Shown: positions 25,290 to 35,147, counted from the stretch's first letter. The stretch is DNA of 64,000 nucleotides from Methylocystis rosea (GCF_003855495.1 NZ_CP034086.1:1959501-2023500), one strand, 5' to 3'. A program made the numbers and translations. The notes: generated from the letters alone by a model not told the origin.

Positions 25290-25805
25290 ATGGCCGCAAC
25301 AGTGACCTACATCGTAAGGCTCTCAGCTCTTTCTGACGCCGACACGGTGAGCGCCCTTCTGGCGGCGAGCTACTCAACTCTGTTGGCGTCGCATTACGAA
25401 AAGGGGCTGCTCGAGCGAGCCTTGCCTTTCATGACAAAGGCCAATCCGACACTCCTCGCCTCTGGCGCCTTTTACGTCGCGCAGAGCAGCCACGGCGAAC
25501 TCATCGGGTGTGGCGGCTGGTCGCTTGAGCGTCCAGGAACTGCAAAGATCGTCCGAGGGGAAGCGCATATCCGCCATTTCGCCACCCATCCCGGCTGGAC
25601 TCGCTTGGGCGTCGGGCGTTCGATTATGAATCAGTGCTGCATGGACGCCAAGGCGCGAGACGTAAGCGAACTTCATTGTTGCTCAACATTCGCCGCCGAA
25701 AATTTTTACAAGGCGTTAGGCTTCAAAACCGTAGCGGGGGCAGATATCCCTCTCGACTCGCAGGTCTCATTCCCGGCCGTTCTGATGCAGCACGCATTGC
25801 CGTGA
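25290..25805 (+). CDS. GNAT-family N-acetyltransferase
   Basis: A 171-residue acetyltransferase. The acetyl-CoA loop region is HFATHPGWTRLGVGRSIMNQC (about residues 92-112), followed by LHCCSTFAAENFYKALGF, the usual motif B. The protein has an unusual number of cysteines. Substrate unknown. It follows hemW by 25 bp and ends at a strong hairpin shared with the convergent PmoC homologue. Confidence 0.87.
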   Translation: MAATVTYIVRLSALSDADTVSALLAASYSTLLASHYEKGLLERALPFMTKANPTLLASGAFYVAQSSHGELIGCGGWSLERPGTAKIVRGEAHIRHFATHPGWTRLGVGRSIMNQCCMDAKARDVSELHCCSTFAAENFYKALGFKTVAGADIPLDSQVSFPAVLMQHALP

Positions 25806-25864
25806 GCAAGATGTCCGCCGCATGGGTGCGCCGGCCTCCGCACACGACGAACCTGGGAATGCAA

Positions 25865-25892
25865 CCGGCGCCGCTCCAACGAGCGGCGCCGG
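25865..25892. terminator. Strong hairpin between convergent GNAT and PmoC-like genes
   Basis: CCGGCGCCGCTC (25865-25876), loop CAAC, GAGCGGCGCCGG (25881-25892): a perfect 12-bp stem. No long T-run on either side, so it may terminate weakly or protect mRNA 3' ends in both directions. Confidence 0.65.
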
Positions 25893-25916
25893 CTTCGCAA
25901 CATACTGCAGGCGAAC

Positions 25917-26690
25917 TTAACGTCGATAGAGCTGCTCAAGCGCATCCGCGCCGAGGAGTTCGCGAAGACGGCCAAGGATCAGCAGCACGACGCCGAAAGT
26001 CGCCAGCGACATCCAGCCGAAAAAGACGAAGCCCCAGTGCAGCGGACCTGCAAAGCCTTCGTCCATCGCCCAGAACGTGTGACCCCATTCATTGAATCCC
26101 ACATTCGGGATCGTCATGAAGACGCCGACGACAAGAACCACGAAGGCGAGAGAATATCCCTTCGCGAAAGTCGGCAGACGCGTTTTCGCATAGAAGAACG
26201 CGCCGAGGCCGATGATCGCAAAGAGCGGATATGCAATATAGAAGGTGATGATATTGCTCGGCGTGAAATCCGTGTCGCGTACGGCGGTCATGTGCCAGAC
26301 AGCCGTCTGCTCCGAAAAGAAGCTTAAGCCCCAAAACAGGGCGAGCGAGAAAACGAGCAGCCACTGGACGAGATAAACGAGCCGTCGCATTTCAGCTGCG
26401 GCTCCCAACTTCGCCAGATCGCGATCGCGCGTGCGCCACAGAAAGCCGACGAGGCCGATCGCGGCAAAGCTCGAAGCCATAATCGCAAACTGCAACAGGC
26501 CCATCCAATAGAGCTGAAACTCGGGGGAGAAGGAATCGAGACCAAATCTCCAGGCGAAAAGTTGTTCGTAGAGGCGCAGGATAGCCACGAACAGCATTAA
26601 GACCGGAACGCCGATAAGAACGGGCCTGGTGTCGATAATTCGTTCAGCGCTTCGGGCGGCCGAACGGGCCTCTGCTTTTGTCATGCTCAT
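25917..26690 (-). CDS. Stand-alone PmoC/AmoC-family protein with partly lost metal ligands
   Basis: A 257-residue membrane protein of the particulate methane/ammonia monooxygenase subunit C family: LDSFSPEFQLYWMG, FLWRTRDRDLAKL, RDTDFTPSNIITFYIAYP, FYAKTRLPTFAKG and IPNVGFNEWGHTFWAMDE match PmoC in order, with about six membrane spans. Relative to M. capsulatus PmoC (constant offset of 27 residues), the CuD ligands Asn227/His231/His245 are kept as Asn200/His204/His218. Of the CuC ligands Asp156/His160/His173, only His133 remains; the others are Thr129 and Asn146. No pmoA or pmoB is adjacent. ATG 26690 has a TTGGAG site. It may be a non-catalytic or altered paralogue. Confidence 0.93.
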   Translation of the reverse strand: MSMTKAEARSAARSAERIIDTRPVLIGVPVLMLFVAILRLYEQLFAWRFGLDSFSPEFQLYWMGLLQFAIMASSFAAIGLVGFLWRTRDRDLAKLGAAAEMRRLVYLVQWLLVFSLALFWGLSFFSEQTAVWHMTAVRDTDFTPSNIITFYIAYPLFAIIGLGAFFYAKTRLPTFAKGYSLAFVVLVVGVFMTIPNVGFNEWGHTFWAMDEGFAGPLHWGFVFFGWMSLATFGVVLLILGRLRELLGADALEQLYRR

Positions 26691-26888
26691 TAGTCATCTC
26701 CAAAATTCTGGTTATGCGGGGCATGAAAGCCCCTTCGAATAGTTTTGATGCGCGCGCGCTCGGCAGTCGCCGCGTCTGCTCTCGCAGCCGTGGCGGCAGG
26801 ATCCGTTGAAAGATTCGTCGCGAACGCGCTCGCTTGCATCGCCATCGCAAGGATGGCGGCTGCGTTGAATTTCAGCGCGAGAAAACCT

Positions 26889-27272
26889 TCAGACCTGTCG
26901 GGGAGGAGCTCGTGGCGATTGTGGCGCGCGCCGTGGCTCGATGCGCGGCGCTTGACTGGAAGTGTCCGGCCGAGGCGAATGAGCCTCGGTGGGAAAAATC
27001 AGAGCGATCGAAACAACTGGCTTGGAAGGAGGAACGTCCAACGCGCCCTTGTGAAAAACGCAACAGAGTCCATGGCGGTGGCGTTCATTCGGGAAAGGCG
27101 GCGGTTCGCCGTTCACCACATCCTGCGGCGCGCAGACCGTACCGAAAGCGACGCCTTCTCCCAGCGCAACGGCGCCTGCGCCCGCGCTCGTGGTCTGCAC
27201 GAGCATAAGCAAGGCGACGAGCGCCGCAAAAATGCGCGCGCGCTGATTTGTCCGCAGGAAAATTGGATCCAC
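26889..27272 (-). CDS. Small exported Cys/His protein, DUF2946-like
   Basis: A 127-residue protein if started at GTG 27272 (GAGAGG site five bases upstream); an ATG at 27296 is the alternative. A hydrophobic signal (ARIFAALVALLMLVQTTSAGAGA) is followed by VCAPQDVVNG and a HRHGLCCVFHKGAL segment, the C...H.HG..CC...H layout of DUF2946-type proteins, which are often near copper genes. The C-terminus is Pro/Arg-rich. It is on the same strand as the PmoC homologue, 198 bp upstream. Family assignment is by pattern only. Confidence 0.6.
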   Translation of the reverse strand: MDPIFLRTNQRARIFAALVALLMLVQTTSAGAGAVALGEGVAFGTVCAPQDVVNGEPPPFPNERHRHGLCCVFHKGALDVPPSKPVVSIALIFPTEAHSPRPDTSSQAPRIEPRRAPQSPRAPPRQV

Positions 27273-27515
27273 CGTGGCCTCTCGGGTTCCAAGCATCGAA
27301 CTTAGGTTTTAATCCTGGACATGGTCAAGCGAAGTGACGAAAAACCGCTGTGCGACGAAGCGACGCGTCTATTCTTGAAGCCGGACAAACACATGCGCGG
27401 CCGTCTCCAACTTCCAGCTTTGCCGTAACTGTGCGTGAGCGGCTACGTCTGAGGCGCAGGGTGCGATTAAGATGTTCCGCCAAGCCGACTCGCCGAGTCG
27501 ACTCGCGAACACGCG

Positions 27516-28598
27516 TCACCCCACCTGCCCGCGATGGCGCAGGAAATGATCGGCGAGCACGCACGCCATCATCGCTTCACCGACAGGAACCGCGCGAATG
27601 CCGACGCAGGGATCGTGACGGCCCTTGGTGACGATGTCTGTCTCCTTGCCGAAGCGATCGATCGTGCGGCGGGGCGTCAGGATCGACGACGTCGGCTTCA
27701 CTGCGAAGCGCACGACGATGGGCTGGCCTGTCGAAATGCCGCCGAGCACGCCGCCGGCGTTGTTCGACAAAAACTCCGGTCCGTTTTGTCCGGCGCGCAT
27801 CTCGTCGGCGTTGTCTTCGCCGGTGAGTTCGGCCGCGGCGAATCCGGCGCCGATCTCGACGCCCTTCACCGCATTTATCGACATCATCGCCGCAGCGAGG
27901 TCGGCGTCGAGCTTGCCGTAAACCGGCGCGCCCCAACCGACCGGAACGCCCTCGGCGACGACCTCGATCACCGCGCCGATGGAGGAGCCGTCCTTGCGCA
28001 CGTCGTCGAGATAGTTCGCCCATAGTTCCGCCGCGCGCGCGTCGGGACAAAACAGCGGATTGCGCTCGACCTCCGCCCAATCGAAATTCGCGCGATCGAT
28101 TTTATGCGGGCCAATCTGCACCAGCGCGCCGCGAATCGTCACGCCGGCGATGACCTTGCGCGCGACAGCCCCGGCGGCGACTCGCGCCGCGGTTTCCCGC
28201 GCGGAGGAGCGCCCGCCGCCGCGATAATCCCGAACGCCATATTTCGCGTCGTAGACGTAATCGGCGTGGCCGGGCCGATATTTGTCGGCGATCTCTCCAT
28301 AGTCCTTCGAGCGCTGGTCGGTATTTTCGATCACGAGCGCGACCGGCGCGCCGGTTGTCACCTGTCGGCCGTCGCGGTCGGCAAAAACGCCCGAAAGAAT
28401 CTCTACCTCATCGGCCTCCCGCCGCTGCGTGGTGAAGCGCGACTGTCCGGGCTTGCGCTTGTCCAGAAAGCCCTGGATCTCCTGCGCTTCGAGCGGGATG
28501 TTCGGCGGACAGCCGTCAACGATCGCGCCGAGCGCCGGCCCGTGGCTCTCGCCGAAGGTGGTGACGCGGAAAAGATGGCCGAAACTGTTGTGGGACAT
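27516..28598 (-). CDS. aroC: Chorismate synthase
   Basis: A 360-residue FMN-dependent enzyme that forms chorismate from EPSP. It begins [30 protein letters not shown], the family signature 1, with [20 protein letters not shown] as signature 2 and the C-terminal [17 protein letters not shown] as signature 3. Full length. It diverges from polA with 92 bp between starts. Confidence 0.97.
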   Translation of the reverse strand: MSHNSFGHLFRVTTFGESHGPALGAIVDGCPPNIPLEAQEIQGFLDKRKPGQSRFTTQRREADEVEILSGVFADRDGRQVTTGAPVALVIENTDQRSKDYGEIADKYRPGHADYVYDAKYGVRDYRGGGRSSARETAARVAAGAVARKVIAGVTIRGALVQIGPHKIDRANFDWAEVERNPLFCPDARAAELWANYLDDVRKDGSSIGAVIEVVAEGVPVGWGAPVYGKLDADLAAAMMSINAVKGVEIGAGFAAAELTGEDNADEMRAGQNGPEFLSNNAGGVLGGISTGQPIVVRFAVKPTSSILTPRRTIDRFGKETDIVTKGRHDPCVGIRAVPVGEAMMACVLADHFLRHRGQVG

Positions 28599-28690
28599 GC
28601 GATCTTCTAGGCTTGGCGCCGGCGAGGGTCAAACGGCGGTTTCAGGCGCGGGCGTCATGACGCGGCGCGCGCGCGCCGCTAAGATAGGGC

Positions 28691-31684
28691 ATGACCCTCA
28701 CACATAAGCCCGTCGGCCCCGGGAGCCACATCTTCCTCGTTGACGGCTCCTCCTTCGTCTTTCGCGCCTATTTCCAATCGATCCGACAGGATGCGAAATA
28801 TAACTATCGCTCCGACCGGCTGCCGACCGGCGCCGTGCGGCTGTTCTGCACGAAGCTGTTGCAGTTCGTGCGCGAAGGCGCTGCCGGCGTGAAGCCCACG
28901 CATCTCGCCATCATCTTCGACAAGAGCGAGCACTCCTTCCGAAAAGACCTTTATCCCGACTACAAGGCGCACCGCACCGAGCCGCCGGACGATCTCATTC
29001 CGCAATTCCCGCTGATGCGCGCCGTCGTGCGCGCTTTCGGCCTCACCCCCATCGAACAGGACGTCTACGAGGCCGACGATCTCATCGCCACCTATGCGAC
29101 GCAGGCGCAGGCCAAGGGCGCGGACGTGCTGATCGTCTCGGCCGACAAGGATCTGATGCAGCTCGTCGGTCCCGGCGTCAGAATGTACGACCCCGCCTCG
29201 GGGACGGCTGGAACGAAAGGCGCGCGCGAAGAACGCCTCATCGGCGAAACCGAGGTCGTCGACTATTTCGGCGTTACGCCGGACAAGGTCGTCGACGTGC
29301 AGGCGCTCGCGGGCGATTCCACCGACAATGTGCCGGGCGCAAAAGGCATCGGCGTCAAGACCGCCGCTCAGCTCATCAACGAATACGGCGATCTTGAAAC
29401 GCTGCTCGCCCAAGCGTCGGGCATCAAGCAGCCGAAGCGCCGCGAGGCGCTGACCGAGCCGGATGCGGTCGCGCGCATCCTTCTTTCAAAGAAACTCTGC
29501 GAACTCGTGCGCGACGCGCCGCTCCAAACACCGCTCGAAGACCTTGGTCTTCATCAACCTGACGCGGCGAAGCTCATCGCTTTTCTGCAGGCGATGGAGT
29601 TCACGACGATCACCCGCCGCGTCGCCGAGTTGTATGGGGTCCAGGCGCAGGATATCGAGCCGGATCCCGGTTTTGTCGGCGCCGCCGGCTGGCGCGGGCG
29701 CAACGGCGAATTGTCCGAGATCGCAGCGCCCGCTGCCGAAGCGCCGAACCGCGCAGAGAAGCCGGCGAGCGACGCGCTCACGCCCGCGAACCTCGTCGCC
29801 GTGCGTCTCATCGAAGCGAAGGCGGTCAAGATCGACCGCTCCACCTATGAAACAGTCATCTCGGCCGAGCGTCTGGACGATTGGATCACGGAAGCCGCTG
29901 GCGCAGGACTGGTCGCAATCAATGTCGAGACGACCTTGCCGGACCCGATGCGCTGCGAACTCATCGGCGTCTCGCTGGCGACCGCGCCGGGGCGCGCCTG
30001 CTATATCCCGCTACAGCATCGCTCCGGCGACGCGGCTGACCTATTTTCCGGCGCCGATTTGGTCGAGGGACAGATCCCGCTCGACGCGGCTCTCGCGCGA
30101 CTCAAGCCGCTGTTTGAGGACGCCTCGATCCTCAAAATCGCACATAATATGAAGCATGATCTGCTGGTTCTTTCGCGCTACGGAATCGACGTCGCGCCGA
30201 TCGACGACGCCATGCTCATGTCCTACGCGCTGGACTCGGGGCGTGGCGATCATCGTCTCGAAGAGCTGGCCCGCAACTATTGCGGCCATGACGCTCTGAC
30301 CTTCGCCTCCGTCGCCGGCGCGGGCCGCAATTTTCTCGGCTTTGCCCGCGCTGCGCTCACGGCGGCGACGGAATACGCCGCGGAACAGGCGGACATTTCC
30401 CTGCGCCTTTGGCGCGTGTTGAAGCCGCGGCTTTTGGCGGAACGCATGAGCACCGTCTACGAGACCTTAGAGCGCCCCATGGTCGCGACGCTCGCGCGCA
30501 TGGAGCGAAGGGGCGTCATGGTCGAGCGCGCGACCTTGTCGCGGCTCTCCGGCGAATTTGCGCAGGACATGGCGCGTCTCGAGGCCGAGATCTTCGAACT
30601 TGCCGGCGAGAGTTTCAACCTTGGCTCGCCCAAGCAGTTGGGCGACATCCTTTTCGGCAAGATGGGGTTGCCCGGCGCGAAGAAAACGGCGACCGGCGCC
30701 TGGTCGACTTCCGCAAGCGTTCTCGAAGACCTCGCCGTCGCCGGCAATGATTTTTCGCGCCGCATTCTCGATTGGCGACAGCTCTCAAAGCTCAAGAGCA
30801 CCTATGCCGACGCCCTGCCCGGCTATATCAACGCCGAGACCGGTCGCGTGCACACGAGCTATGCGCTCGCCGCCACGACGACGGGACGGCTCTCTTCATC
30901 CGAGCCCAATCTGCAGAACATTCCCGTGCGCAATGAGGCTGGACGCAAAATCCGCAAGGCCTTTGTCTCGGCGCCCGGCCATGTGCTGATCTCTGCGGAT
31001 TATTCGCAGATCGAGTTGCGGCTGCTCGCTCATATCGCCGACATTCCTCAGCTCAGACGCGCCTTCGCCGAAAATCTCGACATTCACGCGATGACGGCGA
31101 GCGAGATGTTCAATGTGCCCATCAAGGACATGCCGCCCGAAACGCGCCGCCGCGCCAAGGCGATCAACTTCGGCATCATCTACGGCATTTCCGCCTTCGG
31201 CCTCGCCAATCAGCTGAGCATTCCGCGCGAAGAGGCGAGCGCCTACATCAAACGCTATTTCGAACGCTTTCCCGGCATTCGCGACTATATGGATTCAACG
31301 CGCAAGACGGTGCGCGAGAAAGGCGAAGTCTCAACGATTTTCGGCCGAGTCTATCACTTCCCCGGCATCTCATCGGCCAATGCGTCAGACCGCGCCTTCT
31401 ATGAGCGCGCGGCGATCAACGCGCCGATCCAGGGAGCGGCCGCGGACATCATCAGACGCGCCATGATCCGGATGGATGACGCGCTCATTCGCGCCGGTCT
31501 CGCGGCGCAGATGCTTCTGCAAGTTCATGACGAGCTTGTGTTCGAAGCGCCGAACGAAGAAGCGGAGGCGACGATCGAACTCGCGCGCCGCGTCATGGAG
31601 CAGGCGCCCGCGCCCGCCGTCCATCTTGCCGTGCCGCTGAAAGTCGATGCCCGCGCCGCCGCCAATTGGGACGAAGCGCACTGA
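28691..31684 (+). CDS. polA: DNA polymerase I
   Basis: A 997-residue Pol I with all three domains. The 5' nuclease (1-300) starts with LVDGSSFVFRAYF and includes EADDLIATYA and DSTDNVPG. The 3'-5' exonuclease-like domain spans about 390-590 and the polymerase about 600-997, with motif A ISADYSQIELRLLAHI, motif B RRRAKAINFGIIYG and motif C LLQVHDELVFE. In the proofreading site, the first acidic ligand (Asp355 of E. coli, in the DTE motif) is Asn411, while Glu413 and the later Asp residues (HNMKHD, AEQADISL) are kept. Proofreading may therefore be weak. A repeat follows the gene. Confidence 0.97.
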   Translation: MTLTHKPVGPGSHIFLVDGSSFVFRAYFQSIRQDAKYNYRSDRLPTGAVRLFCTKLLQFVREGAAGVKPTHLAIIFDKSEHSFRKDLYPDYKAHRTEPPDDLIPQFPLMRAVVRAFGLTPIEQDVYEADDLIATYATQAQAKGADVLIVSADKDLMQLVGPGVRMYDPASGTAGTKGAREERLIGETEVVDYFGVTPDKVVDVQALAGDSTDNVPGAKGIGVKTAAQLINEYGDLETLLAQASGIKQPKRREALTEPDAVARILLSKKLCELVRDAPLQTPLEDLGLHQPDAAKLIAFLQAMEFTTITRRVAELYGVQAQDIEPDPGFVGAAGWRGRNGELSEIAAPAAEAPNRAEKPASDALTPANLVAVRLIEAKAVKIDRSTYETVISAERLDDWITEAAGAGLVAINVETTLPDPMRCELIGVSLATAPGRACYIPLQHRSGDAADLFSGADLVEGQIPLDAALARLKPLFEDASILKIAHNMKHDLLVLSRYGIDVAPIDDAMLMSYALDSGRGDHRLEELARNYCGHDALTFASVAGAGRNFLGFARAALTAATEYAAEQADISLRLWRVLKPRLLAERMSTVYETLERPMVATLARMERRGVMVERATLSRLSGEFAQDMARLEAEIFELAGESFNLGSPKQLGDILFGKMGLPGAKKTATGAWSTSASVLEDLAVAGNDFSRRILDWRQLSKLKSTYADALPGYINAETGRVHTSYALAATTTGRLSSSEPNLQNIPVRNEAGRKIRKAFVSAPGHVLISADYSQIELRLLAHIADIPQLRRAFAENLDIHAMTASEMFNVPIKDMPPETRRRAKAINFGIIYGISAFGLANQLSIPREEASAYIKRYFERFPGIRDYMDSTRKTVREKGEVSTIFGRVYHFPGISSANASDRAFYERAAINAPIQGAAADIIRRAMIRMDDALIRAGLAAQMLLQVHDELVFEAPNEEAEATIELARRVMEQAPAPAVHLAVPLKVDARAAANWDEAH

Positions 31685-31718
31685 CGGCGCGTCCGGCTGA
31701 TCCGTTCGCTCGGGCCGT

Positions 31719-31826
31719 GTCATTCCCGGCAGGCCGAAGGCCTGACCGGGCATCTAGAGCCACAACAAGGGTAATGGGTCTCGCTCTGGATTCCCGATCG
31801 CGCGCGTTGCGCGCGTCGGGAATGAC
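31719..31826. repeat. 107-bp paired-hairpin repeat, copy 2
   Basis: Bounded by GTCATTCCCGG and GTCGGGAATGAC. Left hairpin CAGGCCgaaGGCCTG, right hairpin CGCGCGcgttGCGCGCG. It lies between convergent polA and cysN and has the same orientation as the copy at 20315. Confidence 0.82.
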
Positions 31827-31853
31827 ACCCGAGCAGTTCGAACGGATGTCTTA

Positions 31854-33482
31854 TTACAGGCTGGGGTCATCTCGGTCAGGGGCGTCTTCGGTCCCCAGCC
31901 CGAAGCTTAATCGCAACCAGAACCGCTCGTGAAGATAATAGAGCGCAAAGATCGCGATCATCTCAACGCCGGTGATTTCGGCGGCGAGTGCGGCGCTCTG
32001 AACGAAAGCGTAGACGATCAGAAATGTCGAAATGCTTGCCGGCAGGAGCCAGGACAGCGCCTTCACCAGGCTGCGCGTCGGGGTCGGTCGAAACGACTCC
32101 CGCGCCAGCGGCAGTCCTTCCATGGAGGCGTAGCTGAGGTCCGTCAGCGGCGGCGCGACGCGGCCGTTCGATGCGGCGACGGCTTTGACCATGCCGACCG
32201 CGACCGTTTCATTGGTGATGCGGTCGATGAGAATGAATCCGCCGGTCTCGCGGTTCTCGCCATAGGGATCGCAGGCGATCACGGTCTCGAGCGACAGGCG
32301 CGCGCCGCCGATCTCGTTGAAGGCGAGCGTCGACCCTTCAGGGAGCGGCTGCGGCAGGCCGGTTTCGATGTCGATGCGCGCATCGACCGCGGTCACGGCG
32401 GCCGGCGCCGTCTTCGTCCCGAGCTTCAAGAGATAGCTCTTGCCGACGACAAGAGGCTCACGCACCAGCCACAACAGCCTCGCTTCGAGACGATCCCCGG
32501 TCTTCGACGGCGAGACCGGCGAACACAAAAGATCGCCGCGCGAAATGTCGATCTCCTCGGTGAGCGTGAGGGTCGCCGATTGGCCGGAAACGGCGCTTTC
32601 GAGATCGCCGTCGAAGGTCACGATCCTGGCGACGCGCGTGTCGCGCCCCGAGGGCAGAACGCGCACGATGTCGCCCGGCTGAATATTGCCGCCGCTGATG
32701 AAGCCCGAGAACCCGCGGAAGTCGAGATTAGGCCGATTCACCCATTGCACGGGCATGCGGAAGGGCGCGATCCGCGTGGCGTCCTCCACCGCGACGCCCT
32801 CAAGATAGGAGAGCAGCGGCGGCCCATCGTGCCAAGGCATATGGGCGCTGTGGTGGACTAGATTATCGCCGTCCTTGGCGACAAGCGGCGCGACGTAAAT
32901 GGATGCAAAGCGAAGATGGTCGGCGAAGGCGTGAAAATCCGCTTCGATCTTGCGGAACACCTCTTCGCTGTAGCCGACAAGATCCATCTTGTTGACCGCG
33001 ACGACGACATGGCGGACGCCGAACATCGAGGTGATGACGCTGTGACGCCGCGTTTGCGGCAGAATTCCCTTGCGCGCGTCGACAAGCAGAATGGCGAGTT
33101 CCGCGGTTGAGGCGCCGACGGCCATGTTGCGGGTGTATTGCTCGTGGCCAGGCGTGTCGGCGACGATGAACTTGCGCTTGTCGGTCGCGAAATAGCGATA
33201 GGCGACGTCGATGGTGATGCCCTGTTCGCGCTCGGCCGCGAGCCCATCGACGAGCAAGGCGAAATCCAGCTCTTCGCCCTGAGTGCCGTGCTTTTTCGAA
33301 TCGCTCTCCAGCGCTGCGATAATGTCGTCGGGCGCAAGATCGGCGTCGTACAGCAGACGACCGATCAGCGTCGATTTGCCGTCGTCGACCGAGCCGCAGG
33401 TGATGAATCGCAAGAGCGGCTTTTCGCCGACCAGGCGCGCTGGCGCGCGCGACGGCGATGCGGCAGCGACGGCGCCGTGCAT
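31854..33482 (-). CDS. cysN: Sulfate adenylyltransferase GTPase subunit CysN fused to a DUF2061 membrane domain
   Basis: A 542-residue protein. Residues 1-460 are CysN, the EF-Tu-like GTPase that drives ATP sulfurylase: P-loop GSVDDGKSTLIGRLL, DTPGHEQYTRNMAVG, NKMDLVGY, then the beta-barrel domains. In place of the APS kinase domain of CysNC fusions, residues about 470-530 form a DUF2061 two-helix membrane domain (RSLVKALSWLLPASISTFLI and ALYYLHERFWLR), so the enzyme is probably membrane-tethered. The start lies two bases before the cysD stop. There is no APS kinase motif, consistent with direct APS reduction by CysH. Confidence 0.93.
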   Translation of the reverse strand: MHGAVAAASPSRAPARLVGEKPLLRFITCGSVDDGKSTLIGRLLYDADLAPDDIIAALESDSKKHGTQGEELDFALLVDGLAAEREQGITIDVAYRYFATDKRKFIVADTPGHEQYTRNMAVGASTAELAILLVDARKGILPQTRRHSVITSMFGVRHVVVAVNKMDLVGYSEEVFRKIEADFHAFADHLRFASIYVAPLVAKDGDNLVHHSAHMPWHDGPPLLSYLEGVAVEDATRIAPFRMPVQWVNRPNLDFRGFSGFISGGNIQPGDIVRVLPSGRDTRVARIVTFDGDLESAVSGQSATLTLTEEIDISRGDLLCSPVSPSKTGDRLEARLLWLVREPLVVGKSYLLKLGTKTAPAAVTAVDARIDIETGLPQPLPEGSTLAFNEIGGARLSLETVIACDPYGENRETGGFILIDRITNETVAVGMVKAVAASNGRVAPPLTDLSYASMEGLPLARESFRPTPTRSLVKALSWLLPASISTFLIVYAFVQSAALAAEITGVEMIAIFALYYLHERFWLRLSFGLGTEDAPDRDDPSL

Positions 33483-33483
33483 G

Positions 33484-34401
33484 TTAGAAATATCCTTCCT
33501 GCTTCTTTTGCTCCATCGAGCTGGAGCCGTCGTGGTCGATCAGCCGCCCCTGGCGCTCCGAGGAGCGGCTTTCGCGCATCTCCGCAATGATCTCTTCGAG
33601 GCTGGCGGCATCGCTTTCGATGCCGCCGGTCAACGGATAGCAGCCGAGCGTACGAAAGCGCACCATCTTATGTTCGATGGATTCGCCGGGCGCGAGCTCC
33701 ATGCGCGGGTCATCGACCATGATGAGCGTGCCGCCGCGGCGCACGACCGGCCGTTCCTTGGCGAAATAGAGCGGAACGACGGGGATGTTCTCGCGCGCGA
33801 CGTAATCCCAGATGTCCGCCTCGGTCCAATTCGACATCGGAAAGACGCGCAGGCTCTCGCCGGGGGCCTTTCGCGTATTGTAGAGACGCCAGAATTCCGG
33901 GCGCTGATTCTTCGGGTCCCAACGGTGCTGCGCCGTGCGAAATGACAGCACGCGCTCCTTGGCGCGGGATTTTTCCTCGTCGCGACGCGCGCCGCCAAAA
34001 GCGGCGTCGAACTTATACTTGTCCAACGCCTGCTTCAGCGCCTCGGTCTTCATGATCTCGGTGTGAAGCTTCGAGCCATGAACGAACGGGCTGATGTTCA
34101 TCTCAATCCCTCTGGGATTGATATATTCGATGAGTTCGAGGCCAAGCTCTTTCATGCGACGGTCGCGAAACTCGATCATCTCGCGAAATTTCCAGGTCGT
34201 GTTGACATGGAGCAGCGGAAACGGCGGCTTGGAGGGATAAAAGGCCTTCATGGCGACGTGCAGCATCGCCGCCGAATCCTTGCCGATCGAATAGAGCATC
34301 ACCGGCCGTTCGCACTCGGCGACGGTCTCGCGCATGATGTGGATGCTCTCGGCCTCGAGTCGGTCGAGATGGCCGAGCGGACGTGTCGCCAGCGCCGTCA
34401 T
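33484..34401 (-). CDS. cysD: Sulfate adenylyltransferase subunit 2
   Basis: A 305-residue PP-loop ATPase that forms APS from ATP and sulfate with CysN. Motifs: [20 protein letters not shown] (PP loop), [32 protein letters not shown], and [20 protein letters not shown] 34401 overlaps the cysH stop (ATGA); the frame is open further upstream into cysH. Ends with the usual GRLIDHD...EQKKQEGYF tail. Confidence 0.97.
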   Translation of the reverse strand: MTALATRPLGHLDRLEAESIHIMRETVAECERPVMLYSIGKDSAAMLHVAMKAFYPSKPPFPLLHVNTTWKFREMIEFRDRRMKELGLELIEYINPRGIEMNISPFVHGSKLHTEIMKTEALKQALDKYKFDAAFGGARRDEEKSRAKERVLSFRTAQHRWDPKNQRPEFWRLYNTRKAPGESLRVFPMSNWTEADIWDYVARENIPVVPLYFAKERPVVRRGGTLIMVDDPRMELAPGESIEHKMVRFRTLGCYPLTGGIESDAASLEEIIAEMRESRSSERQGRLIDHDGSSSMEQKKQEGYF

Positions 34402-35147
34402 AGGCTCGCCTCTTGCGGCGCGCCGCGTCGCAACACGCCGTCTTCGCCGACATGCAGGCCGCATTCCTTTTTGTTGTCTTCTTCCCACCACCAGCGTCCG
34501 GCGCGTTCGTCCTCGCCGGGCTGCACCGCGCGCGTGCACGGCGCGCAGCCGATCGATAGAAACCCCTTGGCGTGGAGATCGTTGATCGGCACTGAAAACT
34601 CCTCGACCGCGGCGACGACCGCGTCGCGCGTATAATCTGCCAGCGGATTGAGCTTGAGCACCCTGTGGGTCTCATCGAAGGCGATGAGCGGCGCCTCGGC
34701 GCGCGCCTGCGACTGGTCCGCGCGAAGCCCCGTCACCCAGCCCGAAACGCCCTCGAGCAATCGCGACAGCGGTTCAACCTTGCGAACATGACAGCAGGCC
34801 TTGCGAGCGTCCACGGACTTATAAAAGCCGTTGATCCCCTGCTCCTCGATGAGCGCTTCGAGCGGCGCGGCCTGCGGGTAAACCGCGCGAATGCGCCGCG
34901 CATAGCGCGCTTCGGTGCGCTCCCACAGCTCGTAGGTTTCGGGAAAGAGCCGCCCCGTGTCGATCGTCGCGACGTCGATATCGAGGCCCTGCGTGAAGAT
35001 CGAATGCGCGATGAACTGATCCTCGACGCCAAAACTCGTGGTGAAGACAATCCGGCCGGGAATGAATTCGCGCACGAGCAGCAAACGATGATCGAGATCG
35101 AGCGGCGCCAGTCGCGGCGCCAGCGTTTCGGGGATCGAAGGCTTCAT
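34398..35147 (-). CDS. cysH: Adenylylsulfate (APS) reductase, thioredoxin-dependent
   Basis: A 249-residue CysH. The iron-sulfur type is shown by the Cys118-Cys119 pair ([10 protein letters not shown]) and C201-x-x-C204 ([10 protein letters not shown]), with the catalytic Cys229 in KKECGLH. These bind a [4Fe-4S] cluster found in APS-using enzymes rather than PAPS-using ones. It reduces APS to sulfite. Start ATG 35147 overlaps the DUF934 stop. It also supports the absence of APS kinase in this operon. Confidence 0.94.
   Translation of the reverse strand: MKPSIPETLAPRLAPLDLDHRLLLVREFIPGRIVFTTSFGVEDQFIAHSIFTQGLDIDVATIDTGRLFPETYELWERTEARYARRIRAVYPQAAPLEALIEEQGINGFYKSVDARKACCHVRKVEPLSRLLEGVSGWVTGLRADQSQARAEAPLIAFDETHRVLKLNPLADYTRDAVVAAVEEFSVPINDLHAKGFLSIGCAPCTRAVQPGEDERAGRWWWEEDNKKECGLHVGEDGVLRRGAPQEASL

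Noticed and set aside
25917..27272. pmoCAB operon
   Set aside because: Only a pmoC homologue is present; no pmoA or pmoB frame lies on either side.
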